Below, one piece after another: positions 20,922-31,484 of a DNA stretch of 56,208 nucleotides. The notes under the pieces were generated by a model. That model did not search any database. It was given only the letters and a program-made list of their open reading frames with translations, and had not been told where the DNA came from. Source of the stretch: Acrasis kona (lineage: Eukaryota > Heterolobosea > Eutetramitea > Acrasida > Acrasidae); the NCBI GenBank assembly GCA_026419775.2, contig JAOPGA020001853.1, positions 1 through 56,208 on the forward strand, written 5' to 3'. The position numbers and the translations under genes were made by a program. The stretch's first letter is position 1. Each line of letters begins with the position of its first letter.

Positions 20922-23900
20922 TTAATAATTGTATTGAGTTCCTTTTGGGCCCATGACAGCCTTGATGTTGTGACCATGGCGTCCCATAGATGGAGAGTGC
21001 GTAATGATGAATACTTTGGATATCCTCTTGGATAGCATGTCGATTACATTTTTCACACTTTCTTGACCTTTTGCATCAAGAGCATCAAACACCTCGTCCA
21101 GCATTAAAAAATTCGCTCTAAACCTACTTCTCTGCCTAACAAGTTCGAACAATGCAAAGAAGATGACCAATTGATTTCTCTTACGTTGACCAGCAGATCT
21201 CTTTCCATACTCCTCCGTTACCATCAAATCAGAGTCAAATTTAATGTCAAGTGAATTAGATCCCAACATGTTACTATACTCTTCTAGAATTGAATTCAAA
21301 TCCTTGATGCTGCGCTCTAACAGATGGCTCCTCATGGTGACGAATTTGGAATCATTCTTTCCCCATGACTTTCTAGAACGTCTGTCAAAAGCGCGCTCCC
21401 AAAATTCCAAGATTGATTCTTGACGAATTTTCTCATCAATGTCCTTTTGGGTATCTTTTCTTTTACTTGAAAGTTGTTGCATGGCTTTGGTTTGGACGCT
21501 TGAAAGCTGTTTCATCTTCTCTGATACTTCGATCATGGACTTGATCTTGTATTGTTCTTGTCTTGACAGGTCCATTGTGTTTTTCAAATCTTTTAAATCT
21601 TGTTCGGACTTTGAACGGGACTGGATTAGATCGTCCATACCAACCACAAGAGGCGAAAGCTCATCGCGTCGTGTTTCCAGTCGCTTTGTCTCTTGTTGCA
21701 GTTTTTCATTTTTGACTTGTTGTGCGAGTTCTATTTCAAACTCCTTGAGTTGACCATTTAACAAGTTTATTTCAGTAAGGATGTTTTGATGAGTTAACTT
21801 GTTCTCTGACTCTTGTTGATGACACAATTCCAAATCTCGCTTCATACGATCATGAGTGACCGGTGCAATTTCCTGATTACAAAACATACAATTATGATTA
21901 GAGATCGCCTCCTGTAACTTCGCAATTTCAGCTGCACTCCTCAACAATTCATTGGACACATTATTACCATCTATTCTTAATTTATTAATCTTTGAACTTG
22001 TAGCGGCAATATCAGATTCAATAGAAGTACACATCTCTGCCCACATGAACGACACGAGTTGACAACAATTCTTTAATGTTATGTAATTCTTCAAAATAAA
22101 GACGAATTCTAGTAATGGCCTCAACAGCAGGCATATTAGCCTCTAAATCTTTTATTTGTAATTTCAAATCATCAACTTTTTTGGTTCGCACTTTCTAATC
22201 TCTCCATTAAAGCCTCAGTGTCTTCTTGTGGATCCATTACATCGGTAAGCGGTTGATGCATATTCGCATCCATTTGATTCAAAATTGCCTTTTGTACTTG
22301 TATGTCGTTTTGTAAAGACCTCCTCTCAGATCGTGTCTGCTCCAAGTACAATTCAAACTCATCAAAACCCAACAATTGTTCGATCATATCCCTACGATTC
22401 TTTGCATCAGAGGACATGAAACTAGCAACATTATCACCAACAATCACTGATTTTGTAAAAGTATCATAATCAATGCCGATAAGTTGCTCGATATGATCTT
22501 GAGATTCTCTCGTAGAACCTCTTTCATATTCAGGCACATATCGTCCATTGTAAAACACACGAACGCCGTTTCCCTTTCTAACGGGAGAACCATCTACGTT
22601 TATTTTTTCGGTAAACTTTCTAAATCTTTCTATTGTGTGTCCACTGGAGAATTCAACGCTGACTTTACAATTTTTATTCACTTTATCATTTACAGCAAAG
22701 CTCGCCTTCATATCAGATCTCAAAAACTTATCATACAAACACCAAGTAATCTTTTTGTAAGCATCATTAACAAACATTCATAGTACTTACTGCTTCTAAG
22801 AGAGTGCTCTTGCCCGATCCATTATCGCCTTCGATAAACCAAACCCCATCCTTCATATCACTTACACGAAATGTGATTTCGTTTTGTATGCCGAGGAAAT
22901 TGGATATGGAGACGCTCATTAAATCTGCTTTGAATGGAGCAGAGTGGTTAGCTAAGGAGCGAGATGAAGTTTTATTTTGTGATTTGACTTGATTGATGAT
23001 ATCGGTTCCCTTCTTCACAAGACTCGAACGATCTAAACCATCGCCATCGTCTTGTTCTCGTACGTGATAGAGATTTACGTACTCTGGCACCATGTCGACG
23101 AAGGAAGTGAGGGGCGAATGATGACCATCTACATTTACATCTGTACTCGCTGATGCGACTCTTTTAAATGATAAAGAGTGCCTGGTGGCTTGTAGCGCCC
23201 CTGCATCTAGAAATGCTTGTTGAACGTGTTCGGGAGAAGCATCTGGAGATTCGAATACAAGCGAGACATACTTGTTCTTGTATTGCTCCATGTTTTTGAT
23301 GGAATCTACATTTGTGATTCTTACCGATCGAAATGCATCCCAATTTGGATTTTGGATGAATTCAATGTGATCGGAATCAGGTTGGTATAATAGAATGCCC
23401 CTCTGTGAGTCGCCGCTGTCGCCAAAGTGATGTTGCATTGGACTACCACAGTAGAGTACTTTTGGGTTTACAAAGTGATGGTGGTGGAAATGACCAGAGA
23501 AGAAGCGACGAAAGTTCGAAAGTTGTTTTATGATTCCACTACCATTGTGATTTGAATCATCTTGGTATATTTTGGATTGGATTCCACCCGAATCGTCTTT
23601 TTGAAACCTTTGAATGGCACCGTTGATGGCCATATGACCGAATCCAACGGTGTTTGGTCCACATTCGGAGGAGTGGTTGTTAATGTATTGCTTGATGACG
23701 TCTTCATTTTCTTGATAGGGCATCATGATGCAGTCATGTCCATCAATGTTTACGTGTTTAATGTCTCTGTATAGTGTCATGGTTTTGTGGAAGGGTGATA
23801 ATGCAGCAAAGTCAAGGGAAGATACTTTACCGGTGTGTTTTAAGTTCATGTCGTGATTACCGAGGATTATGTGAACATGACATAATTTTGATAAGCGATC

Positions 23901-24167
23901 GAACATGTGCATGGCTGAACTGAGAGACTGAACGCTGACATTCTCGCGCGTGTTCAAGACGTCACCAAGGCAGATTATGTTGGTGACGTTGTTCTTTTTA
24001 AACTCTTCTTCTATCCACTTGGATGTTGCATTAACTCTATCGAGACCATTGTCCTGGAAGTGAATGTCTGAAAATAAACCCCATATTTTTTTGTTGGTTG
24101 AAGCGTATCTGTTGATAAAATGATTGTTTCTATGATTCGCTACATTTGACCTGATAAGTCTTATCAT
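20922..24167 (-). CDS. Fused SbcD-SbcC (Mre11-Rad50-like) nuclease-ATPase, likely mitochondrial
   Basis: One gene of about 1,060 residues. The N terminus (MIRLIRSNVANHRNNHFINR) is basic and amphipathic, like a mitochondrial presequence. Calcineurin-type phosphoesterase motifs follow: FSDIHFQD, CLGDVLN, ILGNHD, GHMAI and GHFHHHH (SbcD/Mre11). Then comes an ABC/SMC head with Walker A GDNGSGKST near residue 450, coiled coils, a CMFC zinc-hook-like motif (~21,885), a C-loop-like SAGQRKR, Walker B FLMLDEVFDALD and the H-loop THS. A 40-nt phase-0 intron is at 22751-22790. Between about 22,070 and 22,185 the frame changes twice. One change lies at a 6-A run; removing one A would keep a coiled-coil frame open. 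Unusual introns (for instance one of 140 nt) are the alternative. Bacterial SbcCD cuts DNA hairpins; a role in organelle DNA repair is inference. Confidence 0.8.
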
Positions 24168-24252
24168 GTTCGAAGTTGATGATCAATAAAATAATTGCAT
24201 ATCTTGTCAACTCAACTTGAAAAAAAACGTTAATTATCTTCTTAGCGCAAAA

Positions 24253-25055
24253 ATGCCATCATCAACCTTGAGTGAACAATCCAATGGGAATGCTCGCAAG
24301 AGAGCGAGAGATGAAGTAGAGGAATTCAAAGAGAGAGCATCCAAGCACAGAAAACATGATCCTGAACGTTTGAATGACCTGCTCAAAGAATTTGATGTTG
24401 AAGGTTTGTTTCAATAATCTTTGATGCCATTAACAATATAATAGTACAATCAAGGGCTCAAAAAATAAAGAGCAAAGCAAGACTCTTGTCAGAGAATTTA
24501 AGACGGGATTTGGAAATCCAGCTAGCCTCGATGAATAGTTCCGTTAGAAAGATGACAGTAAGAGAATTCAGGGATAGATACCACGAAGATATAGACAGGG
24601 TCATGCAAGCGGAAAGCAACGAAATACTCCATACAAAGAATCAACTACTCACAAGAATAAGTTCAATCCACACCTCGACAAATACAATCTCAACACCACG
24701 CAAATTAATGACACCCGCACCAACTCCCTTTAAAACACCATCCCAAACACCAAAGAAAATTATTTATTCCACCGCAACACCTAATACTAGTACGAAGCAG
24801 AGCTTGGCGCCTCCTTCGACCATCATTAGAAAAAGGAAAATCAATGCAGCAGTAGTGGCAGAAAAAGAAAATAACATTCCCGCCGTACCATTAGTAAACA
24901 AACTCTTGTCCGTTTCGCTCAACGGTGATAAATTTAACATTAACTCACCAAGTGCTAAAAAGAAGCTTGAGGATAATCCTACTTTTATACATGAACTGAA
25001 GGCAATGCAAGAACAAATATCAAATTTGCTTTCCGCCAAGACAGGGACCGTGTAA
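24253..25055 (+). CDS. Borealin-like chromosomal passenger complex subunit
   Basis: Two exons (24253-24403, 24445-25055) with a 41-nt intron give 253 residues. Residues about 35-100 are a helical segment (RLNDLLKEFDVEVQSRAQKI, then VREFRDRYHEDIDRVMQ) matching the Borealin N-terminal helix that bundles with INCENP and Survivin. The middle is a Thr-Pro-rich basic linker (STPRKLMTPAPTPFKTPSQ) with several possible CDK/Aurora sites, as in CDCA8. A short C-terminal region (INSPSAKKKLEDNP) may correspond to the dimerisation part. No other complex member is nearby. It is divergent from the SbcD-SbcC gene, with 85 bp between start codons. Confidence 0.65.
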
Positions 25056-25169
25056 AAACTTGTACAATAAAATTCGTTACTAATATTTGTGCATCCGTCA
25101 CTTTGTGAACTTTGTCGTATTTTGATGATTCTGGTAGTTTACAATCAAGTAAATCTGAAGGGCGCAATT

Positions 25170-27374
25170 ATGAATTCAGATAAGCTTGAGAATGAACCAG
25201 ACGTACCTGTCGACAATGAGAGGACTCTAGTACAACTCCTCAACAAGATTAGACATCAATATCGCAATACAATCATGACGGGAGAGGGTGATAGAATTGG
25301 ATTTGAGACGTTGTTGAAGGAGGTCGAAACCTATTTTAACTTATCTGAGAGTCAAAACTCTAGGACCATTGAAATCTTACGTGCCGAAAACATCATCATA
25401 TCGAAAGACAGGGAGCTAAGAATAAATGAATGGAAAGATAGATATGAGAAAATACAACATCGATGGAGCGAGCTCACTGAACAAATGACACAGTTACAAA
25501 AGGAAAAGGAAGAAGTTAGAGTTCAGAGAGACCAATTACTTACTACACATAAGAAGAAGAGTAGGCTTTATAAGCAAGAAAAAAATGTCAACTCGATAGC
25601 TGAGCGCAGAAAAACTTTTGAAAAAACCCTTTCAGATCTTTTAGTTGGCGTTGCTGATTCTCTCAATGCAGACAGAGCCACCGTTTTTGTACATTCGATC
25701 AGGACTGAGGAGTTGAGCAGCATTGCCATGTACCCAGTACCTAAATACAAACCTACGGACCCCATAGTCGCTGACTTGATAAACAATGAGGAGCATCTCC
25801 ATAATCCAAACTCAAAAATTCCAAAGCAAATAACAATACCTTGCTATAAGGGCATAGCAGGTGCCGTTTTCGCATCAGGTGTACCAGAGAATATTCCAAA
25901 TGCATATAATGATAATCGCTTCTTTTCCGCAGTGGACAAAGCTACAGGGTACACTACTGGATCTATTCTGACATATCCCATTTATTCAATTCGCACTGAT
26001 ACTATAATTGGAGTGTTACAAATTGTGAATAGAAGAGACGGAGACAGTCCTTTCAGCTATCAAGACGAAGTGCGTTGCACAGAGTTTTCGACTTTTATGA
26101 GCTACATGTTTAACAGTGTGAGCGACTTGTATGATTATATTCCAGATGATTCCAAGCAAAATGATGATGCAGCATCAGACGTCGACGAGATTCCCGACAG
26201 CAGTAATAACGACATTAAAATAAACGAGCCAGCAACAACCACCACAACTCAAGGCGCAGTCATACCAAAAGATATTGACGACTATATAAAAAAGCTGGAG
26301 CAGTGTTGGAGGAGGGCAGTAGGAGAGAGTGCTCAATGGCAAAATAAGCTATCTCAAGCAGATGCAGAGAATAACAGAGTAAGAACCAAAGTGTTTGCTC
26401 TAGAGAGAAAGATTGCTGAATTGGAGGAATCTAGTCAAGAATGGAGGGAGAAGATGATTAATACCCACAAGGAATTCAAAGTAGCTAAGCATGATTGGCA
26501 GCAGAAAGAAGTCGAGTTCAAAAATGAATTATCTTCATGTCGAATCACAAATCAACAACTACTCGTAGAGCAGATGAAGAGTGGAAACGAAGATGCAATA
26601 AGGAACATTGTACTTCCTGTGTCTCCCACTAGAGCCAGTAACTTGATGAGCATGTCTCTTCCGTATATTGATTTGAAAAATCAAAGCAAAAGAGTTGTAT
26701 TGAATTTATCTCCAGTAGCTACTGGAACCCCTGTTGATAATTTCTCGAACAACACTCCATCTTCACCTACATTGCAGGGGTCATCTAATCATATGATGAT
26801 TCCACTTCACCCTGCTAAGGAAGATTTACGTGTGGATATGGGGATAATTTCTCCAAAAGATATTGCCGTAATTCAAGAACCTCCTGCTTCCACTTCACCA
26901 CAACCATCAAAGGTGTGTTACAAAGAGTTATATCCAGAGGTTTTTACAAAAGGTCCAGCAGCAATGATTCTATTATCAAATAATTTTAGAATATGGAGGG
27001 CAAATAATAAATTTTGTGACCTGCTAGAGTGTGATGAAAAAACATTAATTGGGTTGTTACTGTCTGACATTAGTGTAGGAGTTGAGATTGATACCATACC
27101 CAGATTGTTGCAATTTGATATAGTGCAGGGACTTGCAATTTGTAAGCCTAGTGAAAAACAAAACACTATAGTAATTGAATCTGATTTGCCTGATAAGAAG
27201 AGGAGGAAGAAAAAGAAATCTATTCTAATAAATTCCGCACATATAAAAGTAAATATCCAAATATCTCTTCTTGGAGTTCAAGGAGAAAAGTACCAAAACT
27301 CGAAAAATATAGGAACTAGACCCGTGAAGGCCCCTATATATGCACTGGTATTTTCAAAAGCAAAAATTAAATAA
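25170..27374 (+). CDS. GAF and PAS domain coiled-coil protein
   Basis: Single exon of 734 residues from ATG 25170; an in-frame ATG at 25125 would add 15 residues of uncharged, hydrophobic sequence and is less likely. Coiled coil at about 65-145. A GAF domain spans about 145-320 (LLVGVADSLNADRATVFVHS, ITIPCYKGIAGAVFASG, VLQIVNR), close to GAF domains of phosphodiesterases. A second coiled coil is at about 395-490, then a Ser/Thr/Pro-rich linker. A C-terminal PAS-like segment begins PAAMILLSNNFRIWRANNKF. No kinase, cyclase or phosphodiesterase domain is present, so it looks like a sensor or scaffold. The ligand is unknown. The stop overlaps AAATAAA. Confidence 0.65.
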   Translation: MNSDKLENEPDVPVDNERTLVQLLNKIRHQYRNTIMTGEGDRIGFETLLKEVETYFNLSESQNSRTIEILRAENIIISKDRELRINEWKDRYEKIQHRWSELTEQMTQLQKEKEEVRVQRDQLLTTHKKKSRLYKQEKNVNSIAERRKTFEKTLSDLLVGVADSLNADRATVFVHSIRTEELSSIAMYPVPKYKPTDPIVADLINNEEHLHNPNSKIPKQITIPCYKGIAGAVFASGVPENIPNAYNDNRFFSAVDKATGYTTGSILTYPIYSIRTDTIIGVLQIVNRRDGDSPFSYQDEVRCTEFSTFMSYMFNSVSDLYDYIPDDSKQNDDAASDVDEIPDSSNNDIKINEPATTTTTQGAVIPKDIDDYIKKLEQCWRRAVGESAQWQNKLSQADAENNRVRTKVFALERKIAELEESSQEWREKMINTHKEFKVAKHDWQQKEVEFKNELSSCRITNQQLLVEQMKSGNEDAIRNIVLPVSPTRASNLMSMSLPYIDLKNQSKRVVLNLSPVATGTPVDNFSNNTPSSPTLQGSSNHMMIPLHPAKEDLRVDMGIISPKDIAVIQEPPASTSPQPSKVCYKELYPEVFTKGPAAMILLSNNFRIWRANNKFCDLLECDEKTLIGLLLSDISVGVEIDTIPRLLQFDIVQGLAICKPSEKQNTIVIESDLPDKKRRKKKKSILINSAHIKVNIQISLLGVQGEKYQNSKNIGTRPVKAPIYALVFSKAKIK

Positions 27375-27461
27375 ATTGAATTGATTAATTAGCTTTCTTG
27401 GTTGCATTGGTATGTCTTTGTTTTTGTTTGCCAGCATTATGCGCTTACAATCAACCTGCAT

Positions 27462-29296
27462 ATGACAACCCAACAGCCCACACAGCCTGATGATACGTGC
27501 TATGTGCTTCAGATAGGCTCATATGACATAAAGTATGGATCATCTGACTTTGACGCACCAAAATCATGTCCTAATTGTGTGGCATTCCCAACAGACTCAT
27601 CCAAAGCGACAGTGAAGAAATTTCCAAAAAAGCAAGGTGTTCGTGAAAAGCAATTGATAAGAATAAGAGGACAGCTTTTAGCTGATCGTGGAATAATAAG
27701 TAAAGACGACATTGAAAAAGACACCTACTTTGAGAAGATTTCGATAAAAGAAAGGTCCGCAATAGAAGAGCACCCTTCGTCTCACATATTGCACTCGCCC
27801 ACAAAACATCGTAATTTACCAATACACAACTTACTCGGAAGCAACACATCGTTTCAATACGTACTTCCTGTTGTAAGCGATTTACTTGTTGGACAGGATG
27901 CCCTTGACAAATGTAAAGAGGAGAATGTTGAGGGGGTAATACCTAATTATGAACTCTTCCATGTATTTTGGAAGGGCAGACTCAATGTAGACCGCAACAA
28001 TTCCATCACCGTGGCAAAAGCACTAGATTGTGTGGAGGCACTTTTTTCTCACATTTTCAAATCAAGAATGAGTTTGACACAAGATAAAATCAACACGAGC
28101 AGCCTGATCCTGATCACGCCTGATCAAATGATCGACCAAGCCGAACACATTGACCTTTTAAGCGTACTTGATGTTCTCTTCCATAGGATTGGGTTTCAAA
28201 ACATTATTATACAAAGAGTAAGATCAATCATCCTGATGAATGTTTCTAACAATTAAAGGAAAGCGTGGCTGCTACATTTGGTGCAGGTGTCAGCAATGTG
28301 TGCGTGGTGGACATGGGAGAATCAAAAACTAGCATAAGTATGGTTGACGATGGAGAGTTGGTTTCTTCGATAGATTACGTTTGCGGAGGCTACCACATCA
28401 TACAGACTCTACTTTTCATCCTAAACCAATCACAACTTCCATTACCTGGCGTCAACACGGACGCACACATTAACGATAGACAAGCGTTACGATCAATCAT
28501 GGAAACACATTGCAACGCCGACGTGAAAGGATCCGAAAAGGAAAGTTACAGACTGGTAGAATTCTTGGACAGGAGGAATAGAACAAAATATAAGATGGAA
28601 GTTGGAGATCCTCTTTACATATCAACACTTGCTTACTTTAATCCTAAACTACTCGGAAAAAATAGACAAGAGGGACCACTTGATGTACATTTTTCATCCA
28701 AGGCGGAAGAGGAATCAAGCGACGTGCACCACGAGGAAACCGTGACTGACGCAGAACACTTTTTGAGTACTAAAAACTTCAAGTCCCTCTCACAACAAGT
28801 CATTTCGTCTCAAGATGATGCGTTGTTGGAAGCCATATCCTCAACAAAGAAGAAGAGAAATGGAAAGAAAACAGAGATTGCAGAAGCCGCAGAAGCCAGC
28901 TCGTTGAAGGACAAGAAGGCAAAGGTTATTCCTGGTTTGGATCGACTGGTAGTGAAGGTTTTGAAAAAGTCAGGAATTGAATTCTCGAAAACATCATCTA
29001 AAGGAAGGAAACAACAAGTCAACATTCTCCTGGTTGGCGGTTGTTCACAAATTAAAGAATTTCCAAACTTGTTAAAAACAAAGATTGAAGAACATTTAAC
29101 CAACAAACTAAAGATCACAAACATTCAACTAAATATTTCGTCTAATGACAGGGACAAGGGAACTGACGTGAGGTTTATGAGCTGGACGGGTGGTTGCGTA
29201 TTGAGTCAGTTGGAGTCAGCAAAAGAAATGTACATAACGAGGCAGGAGTACTCAGCACAAGGTATAAAAGTAGTGTTGGAGAGATCACCAATATAA
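27462..29296 (+). CDS. ARP8: Actin-related protein 8 (INO80 complex)
   Basis: Two exons (27462-28217, 28259-29296) with a 41-nt phase-0 intron give 597 residues, close to human ARP8 (624). It opens with an actin-like phosphate-1 strand (VLQIGSYDIKYGSSDF). The segment QRESVAATFGAG-SNVCVVDMGESK is the ARP8/actin QES...VDIG region, and VCGGYHIIQTL follows. A long acidic/basic insertion (about residues 380-470) splits the actin fold, as in ARP8 proteins. The C-terminal actin motif VNILLVGGCSQIKEFPNL is present. ARP8 binds actin and linker DNA in INO80; this role is transferred from the family. Confidence 0.8.
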
Positions 29297-29317
29297 AGCA
29301 TTTGATTGAAAAAGTTT

Positions 29318-29983
29318 TTATTTTTCATTTACATTTTTTTCTTTCAATGCCAACAGTTCCTTCTTCATTTGTTTTATTTTTGTTCTTAGTTGTTCGTGAC
29401 TCTCAACTTCAAAATCTTCGATATCTGCAGTCTCAAGAGCGATAACGTATGAATATAAACACGTCAAGTACTCTGCCAAGTTACCGCAAGTATCGCTGAC
29501 TTTAGCGAGATTGTTTGTGGCCATGGTTGGATCCTGTGTCATTCCCTTTAAAAGTTCCTTGTCTTGATCGTCAAGCTTTTTAAAGTCATACTGTAACATT
29601 TTCCTCAATGTTTCAGTGTTGCAGAACTTGGCACATTCCGAAGTCCAGTGCTGTTCGTGATGATCTTCAAATTCTTCCCATTCACTAATGCTAACTTTTG
29701 AAAGTCCTGATACTATACCGATTAATTGGAAGAGTTTGATGATCGGTGTTTGGGGCACTCTCAGAGAACGTATCTCATTGAGATTATCTTCCTCTTGTAG
29801 TAATTTTTCCACAGCTACACGTGCTTCATCCCAATTCTGTTTGAATGGTCTGATACGCTGTTCAACTAAGCGTAATCTCTTGATCCTTTTTTCTAGATAT
29901 CTTTCTTCCCGGGATTGAGACTTCTTTTGCGTGGCATCCTCTTTAGGGGGACTTATTTGTGTGTCTTCTGTTCTTGAGGTCAT
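29318..29983 (-). CDS. Stand-alone dynein stalk/microtubule-binding-domain-like protein
   Basis: Single exon, 221 residues, mostly helical. After a charged coiled coil there is FKQNWDEARVAVEKLLQEED, then NLNEIRSLRVPQTPIIKLF, LRKMLQYDFKKLDDQDKELL and TNNLAKVSDTCGNLAEYLTC, ending in a coiled coil. This is the order seen in the dynein heavy-chain stalk and microtubule-binding domain (proline turn near xxPP, W-x-x-x-K/hydrophobic, LLNFDKD, VSKAAG-L-WV). No motor domain is present and the ORF is complete on its own. It may be a free microtubule-binding module. Identification is by pattern, so moderately sure. Its 3' end is 21 bp from the ARP8 stop. Confidence 0.5.
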   Translation of the reverse strand: MTSRTEDTQISPPKEDATQKKSQSREERYLEKRIKRLRLVEQRIRPFKQNWDEARVAVEKLLQEEDNLNEIRSLRVPQTPIIKLFQLIGIVSGLSKVSISEWEEFEDHHEQHWTSECAKFCNTETLRKMLQYDFKKLDDQDKELLKGMTQDPTMATNNLAKVSDTCGNLAEYLTCLYSYVIALETADIEDFEVESHEQLRTKIKQMKKELLALKEKNVNEK

Positions 29984-30157
29984 GCTTTGATCTCGTTGGT
30001 GAATTGTCTATTTTTAAATTGTTTATTTTTGTAACCCTTCAAATGTCTTTACGAAAATGATTCATTTATATAACCAGGTTACAATAAAGGGACAGGTATT
30101 AATTACGAAAGATGTAGGTTTTTATTAAAAGATAATCCTACACAACTGGTCCACAGT

Positions 30158-31253
30158 TTATTTATGATCTACCTGTTCTAGCTTTGGTTTAGCAGTCATC
30201 AATTTCTCAATCTCTTGCTCCGTCAAGTTTCTAACCTTTGTGTCATGCTCCTTCAACTGTAACAACCACAATTCCATTCTAAAAGCATTCAGCTATTATT
30301 GTCGTCACTACTACTTACTCCTGTTTATACTTTTCGTTGTTTACATAATCATCCATAAGCTTATTCTTGAAATCATTAATCTCATCCTTGTAGTCTCTAA
30401 AAGACAAGGTGTCATTCATAGCAGCATGTCTTTTGTTATATTTATTGTAGTACAACATACTCAATAATAATCCTGATGCAGGAGCCAACGGTACATTATA
30501 AAATTTATTGGTGTCAAAAGCAACATCAAAATCAGCCTCACTCAAAACACCGTTGATGATAGCAAGCACCATCCCGACCATTTTACGGATCTGGTTATAT
30601 AAAAAACTATAGCCATGGAGAGTGACTACAACAAGCTCTGTGTTACCTTTGATAAATGGCTCGCTGCATTCCATTTTTGAAATAAATCTTGCCGTGGAGG
30701 ACAGATTAGTTATTTTGCTTTGAGAAGTAAAGTTTAGGTATGATTTGGTGCCAACATATTTCAGAAGTAGAGTTTTAAAAGTATTTAAGAGAGATGCATC
30801 TATGCTTCCACAACAAGAGTTCTGTAAAGCAAAGGTTGGAAGAATATATTCATAAACCCTTCCATCACACATGGTTTTTGGGTGGAACTGTGAAATAACC
30901 TTTCTTATTCCATATACGTGGATGTCGCTCGGAAGGAACGAGTTGATTTGATCAGCTGTGTGGCGGTCAAAATACATGTTGAGTGAAATTACATTAATGG
31001 CAGCATGTACCCCTTTGTCAGTACGACTAGACCTCAGCCATCCACAATCCCTTATTGTTTTAGAGTGTTCTTCATGAATGCATTCAGCAGCAACGATAGC
31101 ACGGAACAATACATCTTCAATAGTTCTAATGTACACATCTTCCCTACAAGGTGGTTACAATCTAATATATTTGAACTCACCACACCTTGTTTGAATTTGA
31201 GAACCAAAATAGTGTGTCCCATCATACCCAAACGCAACGACAACTCTTTGCAT
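30158..31253 (-). CDS. PUS1: tRNA pseudouridine synthase, Pus1/TruA family
   Basis: Three exons (31186-31253, 30319-31143, 30158-30278) with 42- and 40-nt introns give 337 residues. Exon 1 carries the start VVVAFGYDGTHYFGSQIQ, exon 2 the catalytic motif RSSRTDKGVHA with the nucleophilic Asp, followed by FHPKTMCDGRVYEYILPTF, and FLYNQIRKMVGMVLAI. The pattern PKT-CD-R-YEY is typical of Pus1/Pus2 rather than Pus3. It converts uridine to pseudouridine in tRNAs and perhaps other RNAs. The first intron donor could be GTGTGG; it keeps the frame. C terminus is a lysine/glutamate-rich helix. Confidence 0.85.
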
Positions 31254-31484
31254 TTTTGTAAAATTGTAACTTCAAGAAATCAATCACATTTAACGAGAGA
31301 GAACACCTTTGTGCAATTCTGTTACCTTTGCACTAATATTCTAATATATCATTGAAAAAGTGTTGAGCGCTGATTCGAAATTTCAAAAGTAAAAATTATT
31401 TATAGAACCGTCCCAAAGATATCTTATCTATTCCATTTATAACCATCGATCAACTAGATCAGGATTTCAATTTTAAACACAACA

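Noticed and set aside
25170-27374. GAF protein as a cyclic-nucleotide phosphodiesterase or histidine kinase
   Set aside because: No catalytic HD, kinase or receiver domain in the whole reading frame.
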